This document shows positions 38,671 through 46,202 of a stretch of 64,000 bases of DNA, piece by piece; position 1 is the stretch's first letter; every line of letters begins with the position of its first letter. Source of the stretch: Kribbella sindirgiensis (GTDB lineage: Bacteria; Actinomycetota; Actinomycetes; Propionibacteriales; Kribbellaceae); NCBI RefSeq assembly GCF_004331435.1, contig NZ_SJKA01000007.1, forward strand, positions 1 to 64,000. Direction: 5' to 3'. The position numbers and the translations under genes were made by a program. The notes below the pieces were generated by a model. That model did not search any database and was not told where the DNA came from. It was given only the letters and a program-made list of their open reading frames with translations.

Positions 38671-39063
38671 GTGACCGGTCGCGACGCGAAGCCCGCGTTC
38701 GAGGCGCACTCCTTCCTGCGAGCCGCTCGGCAGCTCGGTCGACCGGGTTGGGCCGCTCAGTGCCTGCACGAGTCGCTCGCGGTGCTGCGTGCCGTCAACG
38801 CCCGGCCCGATCAGGTCGTCACGCTGTCGAACGTCGGGTTGGCCTATGGCCGTCTGGCGCAGTACGAGGAGTCGTTCCGGCACTATCGCCAGGCTCTCCA
38901 GTTCGCCGTCGGAATCGGGCTTCGGTTCGAGCAGGCGAGGGCGCATCACGGTCTCGGCCGGTGCGCCGCGCACGAGGGCGACAGCGAGGCGGCGGCACGG
39001 CACCTGCAGCAGGAGTCGACCATCCGGCAGGACCTCGGCGTACCGGCAGGATCAATGGACTGA
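38671..39063 (+). CDS. TPR-containing fragment, possibly the C-terminus of a SARP/NB-ARC regulator
   Basis: About 130 residues counted from a GTG at 38671. A TTG at 38641 is also possible. Three tetratricopeptide-like helix pairs are visible: FEAHSFLRAARQLGRPGWAAQCLHESLAVLRAV, QVVTLSNVGLAYGRLAQYEESFRHYRQALQFA and ARAHHGLGRCAAHEGDSEAAARHLQQE. This is the usual end of large SARP/AfsR-type or NB-ARC regulators, but the DNA-binding and ATPase parts are absent. The divergent PLD-like gene begins 118 bases upstream. It could be a decayed remnant or a genuine small TPR protein. Confidence 0.5.
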   Translation: MTGRDAKPAFEAHSFLRAARQLGRPGWAAQCLHESLAVLRAVNARPDQVVTLSNVGLAYGRLAQYEESFRHYRQALQFAVGIGLRFEQARAHHGLGRCAAHEGDSEAAARHLQQESTIRQDLGVPAGSMD

Positions 39064-39118
39064 CAGAAGTCCGCAGTCCACCGGCGGTGCCGGGGAAGCG
39101 CTTGTTGGATGAGCAGCT

Positions 39119-40321
39119 GTGACCTCATCTCTTTCGCCTGCCGTCAGACGGCTGATCGCCGCGACACTCGTCAACACTCTGGGGAACGGCGTCTACGCAG
39201 CTGTCGGGGCGCTCTACCTGACGCGGGCCGTCGGGCTGTCGGTTGGTCATGTTGGTGTGGGGTTGACGATTGCCGCGCTGGTCGGACTGGTTGCGAGTAC
39301 GCCGCTCGGCGTGGTCGCCGACCGGCTGGGCCCCAACAGGGCGTACGTCGGGTTTCTGTTGCTCCAGGCCGTCACCATGACCGCGCTGACCCAGGTGCGG
39401 TCGTTCGGCTGGTACGTCGCTGTCGCGGCGGTGACCGCGATCGCGGACTCGGGGCAGCGGGGCGCGAAGGGTGCGTTGATCGCCGGCGTCGCTCCGGCCG
39501 ATCAGCGGGTCCGGACGCGGGCGATCCTCCGAGTCGTCACGAATATCGGCATGGCCGTGGGGATGGCGGCTGCCGGTGTGGTTCTCGCGGTCGACCGACG
39601 CGAGGTGTACGTCGTAGCGCTGCTGGCGAACGCGGCGACGTACGTGGTGACGGCCGGGCTGGTGCGGTTCGGGATGCCGGCCGTTGCGCGGGTGCCGGCC
39701 GCGGCGGGGCCGTCGGGGCTGACTGCGGTGCGGGACCGTCGGTTCCTGGTGTTCGTCGGGCTGGACGGCGTACTGAGCATGCATGGCGCGCTCGCGCAGA
39801 TCGGCATCCCGCTGTGGGTGGCGACCGCGACGGATGCGCCTCGGTGGATGATCTCCGTGCTGCTGGTGCTCAACTCCGCCGCGGTGATCCTGCTGCAGGT
39901 ACGTATCTCGCGGGGCACCGAGCGCCTCACCGGCGCCGCCCGGGCCGGTCGACGTGCCGGAGTGCTGCTGGCGATCACCTGTCTGGTGCTGGCACTGAGC
40001 GATGCGACGTCCGGTGCGGTGACGATCGGCCTGCTGATCGCGGCGGCGCTCGCACATGTCCTGGGGGAGATGCTGCAGTCCGCGGGCGGGTGGGGGATCA
40101 GCTTCGAGTTGGCGCCACCTGGCGCCCAGGGGCAGTACCAAGGCGCCTATGCGATGGGGCACCAGATCGGTGACCTCGTGGCACCGCTGCTCATCACGAC
40201 GGTCGCGGTGTCGTGGGGCTGGCCTGGATGGTTGCTGACGGCAGGCGTCTTCCTGGTCGCGGGGATGTTCGTACCTGTCGTGGTGCGGGAGCCAGAACCT
40301 GTTATGCAGCCAGCGGTTTGA
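39119..40321 (+). CDS. MFS transporter
   Basis: 400 residues with about 12 hydrophobic segments. The first half shows LIAATLVNTLGNGVYAAVGALYLT and the MFS cytoplasmic loop VASTPLGVVADRLGPNRAYV (motif A, G-x-x-x-D-R-x-G). The second half starts at DRRFLVFVGLDGVLSMHGA. The C-terminal half has QGQYQGAYAMGHQIGDLVAPLL, similar to drug efflux proteins. Probably exports a small molecule by proton antiport; substrate unknown. GTG start 55 bases after the TPR fragment. The last 20 bases overlap the convergent flavoprotein gene. Confidence 0.85.
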   Translation: MTSSLSPAVRRLIAATLVNTLGNGVYAAVGALYLTRAVGLSVGHVGVGLTIAALVGLVASTPLGVVADRLGPNRAYVGFLLLQAVTMTALTQVRSFGWYVAVAAVTAIADSGQRGAKGALIAGVAPADQRVRTRAILRVVTNIGMAVGMAAAGVVLAVDRREVYVVALLANAATYVVTAGLVRFGMPAVARVPAAAGPSGLTAVRDRRFLVFVGLDGVLSMHGALAQIGIPLWVATATDAPRWMISVLLVLNSAAVILLQVRISRGTERLTGAARAGRRAGVLLAITCLVLALSDATSGAVTIGLLIAAALAHVLGEMLQSAGGWGISFELAPPGAQGQYQGAYAMGHQIGDLVAPLLITTVAVSWGWPGWLLTAGVFLVAGMFVPVVVREPEPVMQPAV

Positions 40322-41366
40322 GCAGGTCGCGTAGTGCGCGGGCGGCGGTGAATCCGGCGCGGTTGGCGCCGATGGTGCTGGCCGACGGGCCGTAGCCGAC
40401 GAGGTGAATGCGCGGGTCGGCGACGGTGGCGGTGCCGTTCATGCGAATACCGCCCGACGCCTCACGGAGGCGCAGGGGAGCCAGGTGAGCGAGATCCGCG
40501 CGGAAGCCCGTGGCCCAGAGGATCGTGTCGACGTGCAGGTGATCGGGCGCGTCGGCACCCGCGGCCCACTGGACACCGTCCGGGGTGATGCGCGAGAACA
40601 TCGGCAGGCGGTTGTAGACACCGCGGTCCGCCGCGGCCTGTTCCTGTGGTCGCAGGTGCAGCCCGGTGACGCTCACGACGCTCCGCGGCGGCAGACCGGC
40701 GCGGACCCGCTCCTCGACGCGAGCGACGACCTGCCGCCCGTACTCAGGCGTGAAGTCGTCACCAGTCCGCCACTCCGGCGGTCGCCGGGTCACCCACGTT
40801 GTGGTCGCAACAGCAGAGATCTCCGCCAGCAACTGCACCGCCGAGGCGCCACCGCCGACAACGAGCACGTGCTGACCGGCGAGTTCCGCCGCGCCGGCGT
40901 AGTCGGCGGTGTGCAGCTGGCGGCCCTCGAACGTCTCGATCCCCAGGTACCACGGGATGAACGGCCGGTCCCACGTTCCGGTCGCGTTCACGATCGACGC
41001 CGCGCGGTAGCCGCCGTTGGATGTCTCCAGCTCGAACCCGTCATCCACCGAACGGACGCTCTCGACCGCAACCGGCCGGAGCACCGGCAGGCTGAACTGC
41101 TTCTCGTAGTCCGCGAAGTACGCCGGCACGAACTCGTTGGCTCGTTCCGCGCCGGCGCTGGACGGCACCGGTACGCCGGGCAGGTTCGCGATCCCGTGCA
41201 CGTCGTGCATCGTCAACGAGTCCCAACGGTGCTGCCACGCGCCACCTGGTTCCGGGTTCCGGTCCAGCACGACAACCTCGTCGTACGGCGTGAATCCCAT
41301 CCGCACCAGGTGGTACGCCGCTGATAGGCCCGCCTGCCCCGCTCCGATCACCGCCACGTCCAGCAC
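40302..41366 (-). CDS. Flavin-dependent oxidoreductase (flavoprotein monooxygenase-like)
   Basis: 354 residues. FAD-binding motif VAVIGAGQAGLSAAYHL at the N-terminus and EVVVLDRNPEPGGAWQHRWDSL next. A second Rossmann motif, HVLVVGGGASAVQLLAEI (about 168-180), would bind NAD(P)H. The C-terminal ATGFR-like WATGFRADLAHLAPL and HLVGYGPSASTIGANRAG are typical of class B flavoprotein monooxygenases and related CzcO-like proteins. Substrate unknown. It is divergent from the LysR regulator (54 bases between starts), which is a likely controller of its expression. Confidence 0.87.
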   Translation of the reverse strand: MLDVAVIGAGQAGLSAAYHLVRMGFTPYDEVVVLDRNPEPGGAWQHRWDSLTMHDVHGIANLPGVPVPSSAGAERANEFVPAYFADYEKQFSLPVLRPVAVESVRSVDDGFELETSNGGYRAASIVNATGTWDRPFIPWYLGIETFEGRQLHTADYAGAAELAGQHVLVVGGGASAVQLLAEISAVATTTWVTRRPPEWRTGDDFTPEYGRQVVARVEERVRAGLPPRSVVSVTGLHLRPQEQAAADRGVYNRLPMFSRITPDGVQWAAGADAPDHLHVDTILWATGFRADLAHLAPLRLREASGGIRMNGTATVADPRIHLVGYGPSASTIGANRAGFTAARALRDLLKPLAA

Positions 41367-41419
41367 ACCAGGAGCAACGCCGGACCCGGTCGGTGTCTTC
41401 CCGGCTACCGTGGACGACC

Positions 41420-42304
41420 ATGGATCTCGGCGCGATGTACGGCGTGAAGATGGGCTGGTTCGTCAGTTTCGCCGCGGTCGCGCGGTACGGCGGGTTCTCG
41501 GCCGCCGCGAAGGCGGTGTACCGGGGCCAGTCCCGGATCAGCGAGCACGTCGCGGAGCTCGAACGCGCGCTCGACGTACAGCCGTTCGACCGTACGGCGC
41601 ACCCGCCGCGCCTCACGCCCGAGGGCCGCGCGCTGCTCCCGCAGGCCGAGGAGATCCTGCGCCGCGTGCAGAACCTGTCCGCCGGGGGAGCCGTCCGTTT
41701 CGGCGCCTACCCGAGTGCTGCGGCGTGGCTGTTCCCCCAGGTCGTACGACGCCTCCCGGACACCATCCGACTGCTCCTGATCGAGGGGCCGAGTGTGGAC
41801 CTGGAGGCCGCACTGGTCCGTGGTGACATCGACCTAGCCATTCGTCCGGTGCACCCGCTCGTCGCGGACGAGTCGCTGACCCACGAGGTCCTGTGGCACG
41901 AGCCCCTCACCGCGGTCTTCCCCGAGAACCACCCACTCGCAACCGGCCAGTCCGTCACCCTGCAGCAGTTGGCCGAGCTGCCCTTGATCTCGATCGGTGA
42001 GAGTGACGGGCCGCGACAGTTCGAGTCCCACCTGGCCTTCGCGTCGAAGGGCCTCAACCCGGAGTCCGCGTTCCGCACCAATCAGCCGCAGACCCTGCTG
42101 TCCCTGGTCCGCCACGGTCTCGGCGTAGGCGTCACCAATGAATTGGCCGTCACCACAGCCAACCTCGACGGCGTCCGTCTGGTCCCCATCGACGATGCCG
42201 GTGTCGAACGTCAGGTCGCCCTCTTCACCCGGCGCGACCATCCGCCGTCCCCGGCCCTGCTGCAGGTCATCGAGGTGCTTCAGCGGATGAACTGGTCCAC
42301 GTAG
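41420..42304 (+). CDS. LysR-family transcriptional regulator
   Basis: 294 residues from MDLGAMYGVKMGWFVSFAAVARYGGFSAAAKAVYRGQSRISEHVAELERALDVQPFDRTAHPPRLTPEGRALL. The winged helix (residues about 12-70) has the family's A-A-x-x-x-x-x-x-Q-S-x-x-S-x-x-I-x-x-L-E pattern with small changes. The co-inducer domain follows with DLEAALVRGDIDLAIRP and LISIGESDGPRQ. An extra ATG/TTG nine codons upstream exists. Divergent from the flavoprotein gene and convergent with the cupin gene, overlapping it by 25 bases. Effector unknown. Confidence 0.88.
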   Translation: MDLGAMYGVKMGWFVSFAAVARYGGFSAAAKAVYRGQSRISEHVAELERALDVQPFDRTAHPPRLTPEGRALLPQAEEILRRVQNLSAGGAVRFGAYPSAAAWLFPQVVRRLPDTIRLLLIEGPSVDLEAALVRGDIDLAIRPVHPLVADESLTHEVLWHEPLTAVFPENHPLATGQSVTLQQLAELPLISIGESDGPRQFESHLAFASKGLNPESAFRTNQPQTLLSLVRHGLGVGVTNELAVTTANLDGVRLVPIDDAGVERQVALFTRRDHPPSPALLQVIEVLQRMNWST

Positions 42305-42762
42305 TCGGCGCCGAGGCCGTTCGCACCGTAGTGGTCGCGGCAGAGCTGGATCTTGGTGAACGTGTCCTCGTAGCCGGTCTGGTTGCCGGCATCGTCGACG
42401 TAGATCATCGCGCCGGAGATGTTGAAGAACGTGATCATCTCGGTGCACTCGTTCGGGACGCGGAGCGTGTGGATCTCCCCGGGCGGTTCGTACACGAACG
42501 AGCCTGCGTCGGCGACCCAGTCGTGTTCGTCGTACTGCCACTTGCCCTTGATGACGTAGCCGAAGACCGCGCTCGGATGCCGGTGCCGGGACACGATGCC
42601 GGCGCGGGTGACCTTGAGCAGGTTGCACCACTGGCCGGTGATCGTGTTCAGCATCAGCGGCCGGAACCACACGTCCGGGGCCTGCGGCACCCAGAGCCGC
42701 TCGTCGTCGGGAACCGCCTGGACCGCGATCTCCGCCGGGACACCTGCCGATATCGGAATCAT
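42280..42762 (-). CDS. Cupin protein, 2,4'-dihydroxyacetophenone-dioxygenase-like
   Basis: 160 residues. The ChrR-like/DAD-type cupin has RAGIVSRHRHPSAVFGYVIKGKWQYDEHDWVADAGSFVYEPPGEIHTL, with His residues (RHRH, EIHT) and Glu placed as metal ligands. The N-terminal DDERLWVPQAPDVWFRPLMLNT and the C-terminal AMIYVDDAGNQTGYEDTFTKIQLCRDHYGANGLG complete the family pattern. DAD cleaves a C-C bond in an aromatic ketone using iron and O2, but whether this homologue does so is unknown. It lies 10 nt after the SDR gene on the same strand, so the two form an operon. Confidence 0.82.
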   Translation of the reverse strand: MIPISAGVPAEIAVQAVPDDERLWVPQAPDVWFRPLMLNTITGQWCNLLKVTRAGIVSRHRHPSAVFGYVIKGKWQYDEHDWVADAGSFVYEPPGEIHTLRVPNECTEMITFFNISGAMIYVDDAGNQTGYEDTFTKIQLCRDHYGANGLGADYVDQFIR

Positions 42763-42772
42763 CCAGTTTCTC

Positions 42773-43447
42773 CTACATGCTCAGGTAGCCGCCGTCGACG
42801 GGTACGACGGCGCCGGTCACGAAGCCCGCGTCCGGGCCGGTCAGGAACGCGATCACGCCGGCGACCTCGTCGGGCGTGCCCCAGCGGGCCATCGGGGTCC
42901 GGGACAGGATCCGGTCGGAGGCGGCCGGATCGGACCGCAGCGCCGCGGTCAGTTCGGTGGCGATCCAGCCGGGCGCGACCGCGTTCACCCGGATCCCGTC
43001 CGCGGCCCACGCGACTGCCAGCGACTTGGTCAGCTGCACGATCCCGCCCTTGGACGCGCTGTACGCCGGAACCAGCGGCCCGCCGAAGTAGCTCAGCATC
43101 GACGCCACGTTGACGATGCAGCCGCCACTGGCCGCGAGCAGATCGTGCGCGGCCTCGGCGGCCCGCATCGCACCGGTCAGATTGATCTCCACGACGTCCC
43201 GGAAGACGTCCGGCCGGTGCTCGTCGCCCCGCCGGATGACGCCGGCCGCGTTGACCAGTACGTCGAGCCGCCCGAGCGACCGGATCAGCGCCTCCACCGA
43301 GCCGTCGACGCGCAGATCCAGCTCGACCTGAGCGCGGCCCGCGCCGAGGCCGGCCGCGACGACGTGCAGTCCGTCGGCGGCGAGGCGCCGTACCGCGGCC
43401 GCACCGATCCCGCTCGTTCCTCCGACGACCAGCGCGGTCCGTGTCAT
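42773..43447 (-). CDS. Short-chain dehydrogenase/reductase
   Basis: 224 residues, classical SDR but compact. Cofactor motif VVGGTSGIGAAAVRRL (TGxxxGxG-type), then LDVLVNAAGV (NAAG), active-site Ser in VNVASMLSYFG, catalytic Y-x-x-x-K in YSASKGG, and IRVNAVAPGWI plus a terminal VDGGYLSM. All key residues are present. The acidic or basic residue deciding NAD/NADP choice is unclear. Substrate unknown. Co-directional and 10 nt upstream of the DAD-like cupin, hence likely in the same oxidative pathway. Confidence 0.9.
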   Translation of the reverse strand: MTRTALVVGGTSGIGAAAVRRLAADGLHVVAAGLGAGRAQVELDLRVDGSVEALIRSLGRLDVLVNAAGVIRRGDEHRPDVFRDVVEINLTGAMRAAEAAHDLLAASGGCIVNVASMLSYFGGPLVPAYSASKGGIVQLTKSLAVAWAADGIRVNAVAPGWIATELTAALRSDPAASDRILSRTPMARWGTPDEVAGVIAFLTGPDAGFVTGAVVPVDGGYLSM

Positions 43448-43486
43448 GCCGCCCAGCCTGACGGTCCCTCGTGCGTACGGCCAGCG

Positions 43487-44680
43487 TCACCCGTAAACCG
43501 GATCAGCCCGATCCGCAGGTTCGAGATGCGGGTAGGGGTGCTCGGGGGAGCGGTTCTGGAAGGAGAGGATGCCGGGGTTGCGGATGGTGCCGGCCTCGAT
43601 CTCGATCGCCCGGCTGATGGTCGCGTCGGCATGCCAGGCGGCCGGACCGTCGAGCACAGTGCGGACGAACGGCAGCAGGGCCTCGCTGATCTCCCAGGTC
43701 GCCGAGTTCCACAGGTACGACGGGCTGTGGTCGACGCCGTAGTACGTGATGTTGTCGCCGACCACGAACGTCGGGTCGTCGAACCCGGTCGGCCGGGCCC
43801 AGCTGAACCCCATGCCCAGGTCGCAGGAGACGTCGACGATCAGGCTGCCGGGTGCGAACTGCGCGAGATCCTCCTCGATCAGGAACGTCAGCGGCGCGTC
43901 CGGGTCCTGCAGCACGCAGTTCACGATCACGTCGTGCTCGGCCAGGAACCCGGCCAGCGGCACCCGGCCCTCGTCGGTCAGCGCGTGACTCCGGCGCGGA
44001 TCGAGGGCGGCGCCGGGCTCGACCTCGTCCTGGTCGTACTGGACGATCCGCGCCGAGTGGATCGGTGAGCCGACAGCGGCCACGTCGCGCCCGGTCAGTA
44101 CGTCGACATCGTGCACGCCGTGCGCGTTCAGCGCGGTGACGGCTCCTCGGGCGGTCGCGCCGAACCCGATCACCACCGCCCGCAGCCGGCGTCCGTAGTC
44201 GCCGGTCGAGCCGATCAGCTCGAGCGCCTGCAGGACGGAGCAGTATCCGGCGAGCTCGTTGTTCTTGTGGAAAACGTGCAGGCTGAACCGGCCGTCGGCG
44301 GTCCAGTGGTTCATCGCCTCGAACGCGATCAGCGTGAGCCGGCGGTCGATCGCGAGCTGGGTGACCTCGTCGTCCTGGACGCAGTGCGGCCAGCCCCAGA
44401 GCGTCTGCCCGACCCGCAGCCCGGCGAGATCCTCGGGCTGCGGCTTGGGCAGCACCACGACGTCGGCGACCGCGATCAGCTCGTCCCGACCGACGACGCC
44501 GGCCACCGATTTCGCCAGGTCCTCGTCCGGGATCCCGAACCGCTCGCCGTACCCGGTCTCGAGGAAGATGTGCCGGCGCAGATCCTCGTCGATCCGGTCG
44601 AAGTGGTGCGGATGAATCGGTAGCCGGTGCTCGTTCTCCTTGCGGGAACGACCGATGACGCCGAGTTTCAGCTGGTCCAC
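43487..44680 (-). CDS. N5-(carboxyethyl)ornithine synthase / alanine-dehydrogenase-like enzyme
   Basis: 397 residues from a GTG at 44680, AAGGGG just upstream. The N-terminal half, LKLGVIGRSRKENEHRLPIHPHHFDRI, ETGYGERFGIPDEDLA and VVVLPKPQPEDLAGLRVGQTLWGWPHCVQDDEVTQLAIDRRLTLIAFEAMNHW, is the substrate domain of the Ald/PNT superfamily. The Rossmann domain has VVIGFGATARGAVTAL. The family with a preserved HVFHKNNELAGYC strand is annotated as carboxyethylornithine synthase, which reductively condenses pyruvate with ornithine. The true amino substrate here is unknown. Only a distant relative of ald at 4838. Confidence 0.78.
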   Translation of the reverse strand: MDQLKLGVIGRSRKENEHRLPIHPHHFDRIDEDLRRHIFLETGYGERFGIPDEDLAKSVAGVVGRDELIAVADVVVLPKPQPEDLAGLRVGQTLWGWPHCVQDDEVTQLAIDRRLTLIAFEAMNHWTADGRFSLHVFHKNNELAGYCSVLQALELIGSTGDYGRRLRAVVIGFGATARGAVTALNAHGVHDVDVLTGRDVAAVGSPIHSARIVQYDQDEVEPGAALDPRRSHALTDEGRVPLAGFLAEHDVIVNCVLQDPDAPLTFLIEEDLAQFAPGSLIVDVSCDLGMGFSWARPTGFDDPTFVVGDNITYYGVDHSPSYLWNSATWEISEALLPFVRTVLDGPAAWHADATISRAIEIEAGTIRNPGILSFQNRSPEHPYPHLEPADRADPVYG

Positions 44681-44731
44681 GAGGGCCCCTTTGGTTACTG
44701 CCTGTTCTAGCACAGCGGGCCGCGGTCTGGT

Positions 44732-45364
44732 TCAGTCGGCGCTGCCGTCCATGCGGTCATACCGCCTGCGGCCGGCCATTCCGCCGACCATTCCGCCGAC
44801 CACTGCCGCGATCAGCGTGACGACGGCCGCGGCGATCACGGCGATCACGCCGCCGGTCGTCAGCGTCTCGTCCGCGATCGGCACCGACGGCAGTTTCATC
44901 CGGTCGAGTACGTCGTACTGCGTGCCCGCCTGCGCTGCAAGCCCGGCGGCGATCGCGGTGACGACGACCCCGACCAGCCAGACGCCGATGCCGTGCAGGG
45001 CGCCACCGGATCCTGCGAGTCGGCCGGCGACGTACCCGCCGTGGTAGTACGCGAACGCCAGGATCAGCAGCAGGATCGCGCCGGACACGATCCCGATCGT
45101 GCCGGCGGTGTTCGCGCTGGTCGTGGCGTCGTTCCAGTCGAAGGAGGCCGCGTAGTCGACCGCCGCCGCGATCGCGCCGGCGATCCCGGTCAGCAGCGCG
45201 GTCAGCCCCATCGCGACCAGCCAGCCGTAGAACGTCCCGCGGCCCTTCGAGCGCCGGTGTACCCGGTCCCGTTCCCGGACGGGAGCGGCGGTCCGCTCCT
45301 CCTCGTACAGCTCGGACGGGCCGAGCCTGTCAACGCGTGTGTCTTCCTGATGCTGCTGGGTCAT
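44732..45364 (-). CDS. Four-segment membrane protein, paralogue of the product at 45433
   Basis: 210 residues. A hydrophilic N-terminus (MTQQHQEDTRVDRLGPSELYEEE, 1-40) precedes membrane segments FYGWLVAMGLTALLTGIAGAIAAA, TIGIVSGAILLLILAFAYYHGGYVAGRLA, GIGVWLVGVVVTAIAAGLAA and VIAVIAAAVVTLIAAVVGGMVGGMAG. It ends in a basic/acidic tail (RRRYDRMDGSAD). The Y-x-G-G-Y-V-A-G-R-L-A motif is shared with the upstream gene. Function unknown. A hairpin in the 68-base spacer ends at its ribosome binding site. Confidence 0.72.
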   Translation of the reverse strand: MTQQHQEDTRVDRLGPSELYEEERTAAPVRERDRVHRRSKGRGTFYGWLVAMGLTALLTGIAGAIAAAVDYAASFDWNDATTSANTAGTIGIVSGAILLLILAFAYYHGGYVAGRLAGSGGALHGIGVWLVGVVVTAIAAGLAAQAGTQYDVLDRMKLPSVPIADETLTTGGVIAVIAAAVVTLIAAVVGGMVGGMAGRRRYDRMDGSAD

Positions 45365-45375
45365 GTCAGCTTCTC

Positions 45376-45417
45376 CTCACCGGACAAGCCCCGTGTACTT
45401 GTCCAGTACCCGGTGAG
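45376..45417 (-). promoter_or_regulatory. Hairpin abutting the ribosome binding site of the 45364 gene
   Basis: GGACAAG (45382-45388) pairs with CTTGTCC (45398-45404), and the outer CTCACC (45376-45381) with GGTGAG (45412-45417) across a small bulge. Read on the minus strand the structure ends with GGTGAG, directly followed by GAGAAG and the ATG at 45364, so it touches the ribosome binding site. A terminator for the upstream paralogue or a translational switch are both possible. Confidence 0.5.
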
Positions 45418-45432
45418 AAACCCAGCGGCTAC

Positions 45433-46125
45433 TCAGAGCAGCTGGTCGATGCGGTCGTGGTAGCGCCGGCCGGACTTGCCGCCGACGATCGCGAACAGCA
45501 GCGTGAGGACGAGGAGGGTGGCTCCGGCGGCGATGCTGCCGAGGAGAACGGTGTTGTCGCTGAGCGCCACGTCCGGCCGGTTGATCTCGTCGACCAGACC
45601 GTACTGGCTGTCCAGCACCCAGCCGGCGCCGGCGGCGATCGCTCCGACGAGCACGGCGATCATCCAGACGCCGAAGCCCTGCCGTCCGCCGTCGAAGCGC
45701 GCCAGCCGGCCGGCGACGTACCCGCCGATGTAGAACGCCAGCGTCAGCATGAAGATCGTGACACCTGCCGCGGTGAGCGAGGCCGCGCCGGGCTGGGCCT
45801 TCGCGTCGCTGGTGGTGTAGTCCAGGATCTCGGCGGTGCCGAGCGCGGCGGCCGACACAGCGGCCATCAGCAGCACCGACATCGAGATCGCGATCAGCCA
45901 CCCGAAGAACGCCGCACCGAACTTGAACCCGCGGTACGACAGCAGATCCGGGTCGACCTCCGCCTCGGCCGCCGCCGGCGGTGTCCGCAGCGGCTGTTCC
46001 TGGGGGATCGAGATCGTGCTCATCGCCCGGCTGGCGGCCGCGCGCGCCTCCTCGTACTTCTGGGTGCTGGCGTCGCCGGCGGGCGTGGTGATCGTGGCGG
46101 TGTCGCCGGGGTACTGCTGACTCAT
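45433..46125 (-). CDS. Four-segment membrane protein, paralogue of the product at 44732
   Basis: 230 residues. Longer hydrophilic N-terminus (1-68), then membrane segments FFGWLIAISMSVLLMAAVSAAALG, AAGVTIFMLTLAFYIGGYVAGRLA, GVWMIAVLVGAIAAGAGWVL and LLGSIAAGATLLVLTLLFAIVGG. Both products share FYGWL/FFGWL at the first segment, the YxGGYVAGRLA motif, IGVWL/FGVWM and the basic/aromatic tail (RRYDRMDG and RRYHDRIDQ). Tandem duplication on the same strand. Probably a stress or envelope membrane protein; function unknown. Confidence 0.72.
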   Translation of the reverse strand: MSQQYPGDTATITTPAGDASTQKYEEARAAASRAMSTISIPQEQPLRTPPAAAEAEVDPDLLSYRGFKFGAAFFGWLIAISMSVLLMAAVSAAALGTAEILDYTTSDAKAQPGAASLTAAGVTIFMLTLAFYIGGYVAGRLARFDGGRQGFGVWMIAVLVGAIAAGAGWVLDSQYGLVDEINRPDVALSDNTVLLGSIAAGATLLVLTLLFAIVGGKSGRRYHDRIDQLL

Positions 46126-46202
46126 CTCCGCTGGCTCCTCAGGTCGGCTTCGGGGCGGTCCCTACCCGTCCGCACTGCGCCTGACACAGCCGGAGCGCTG
46201 AT

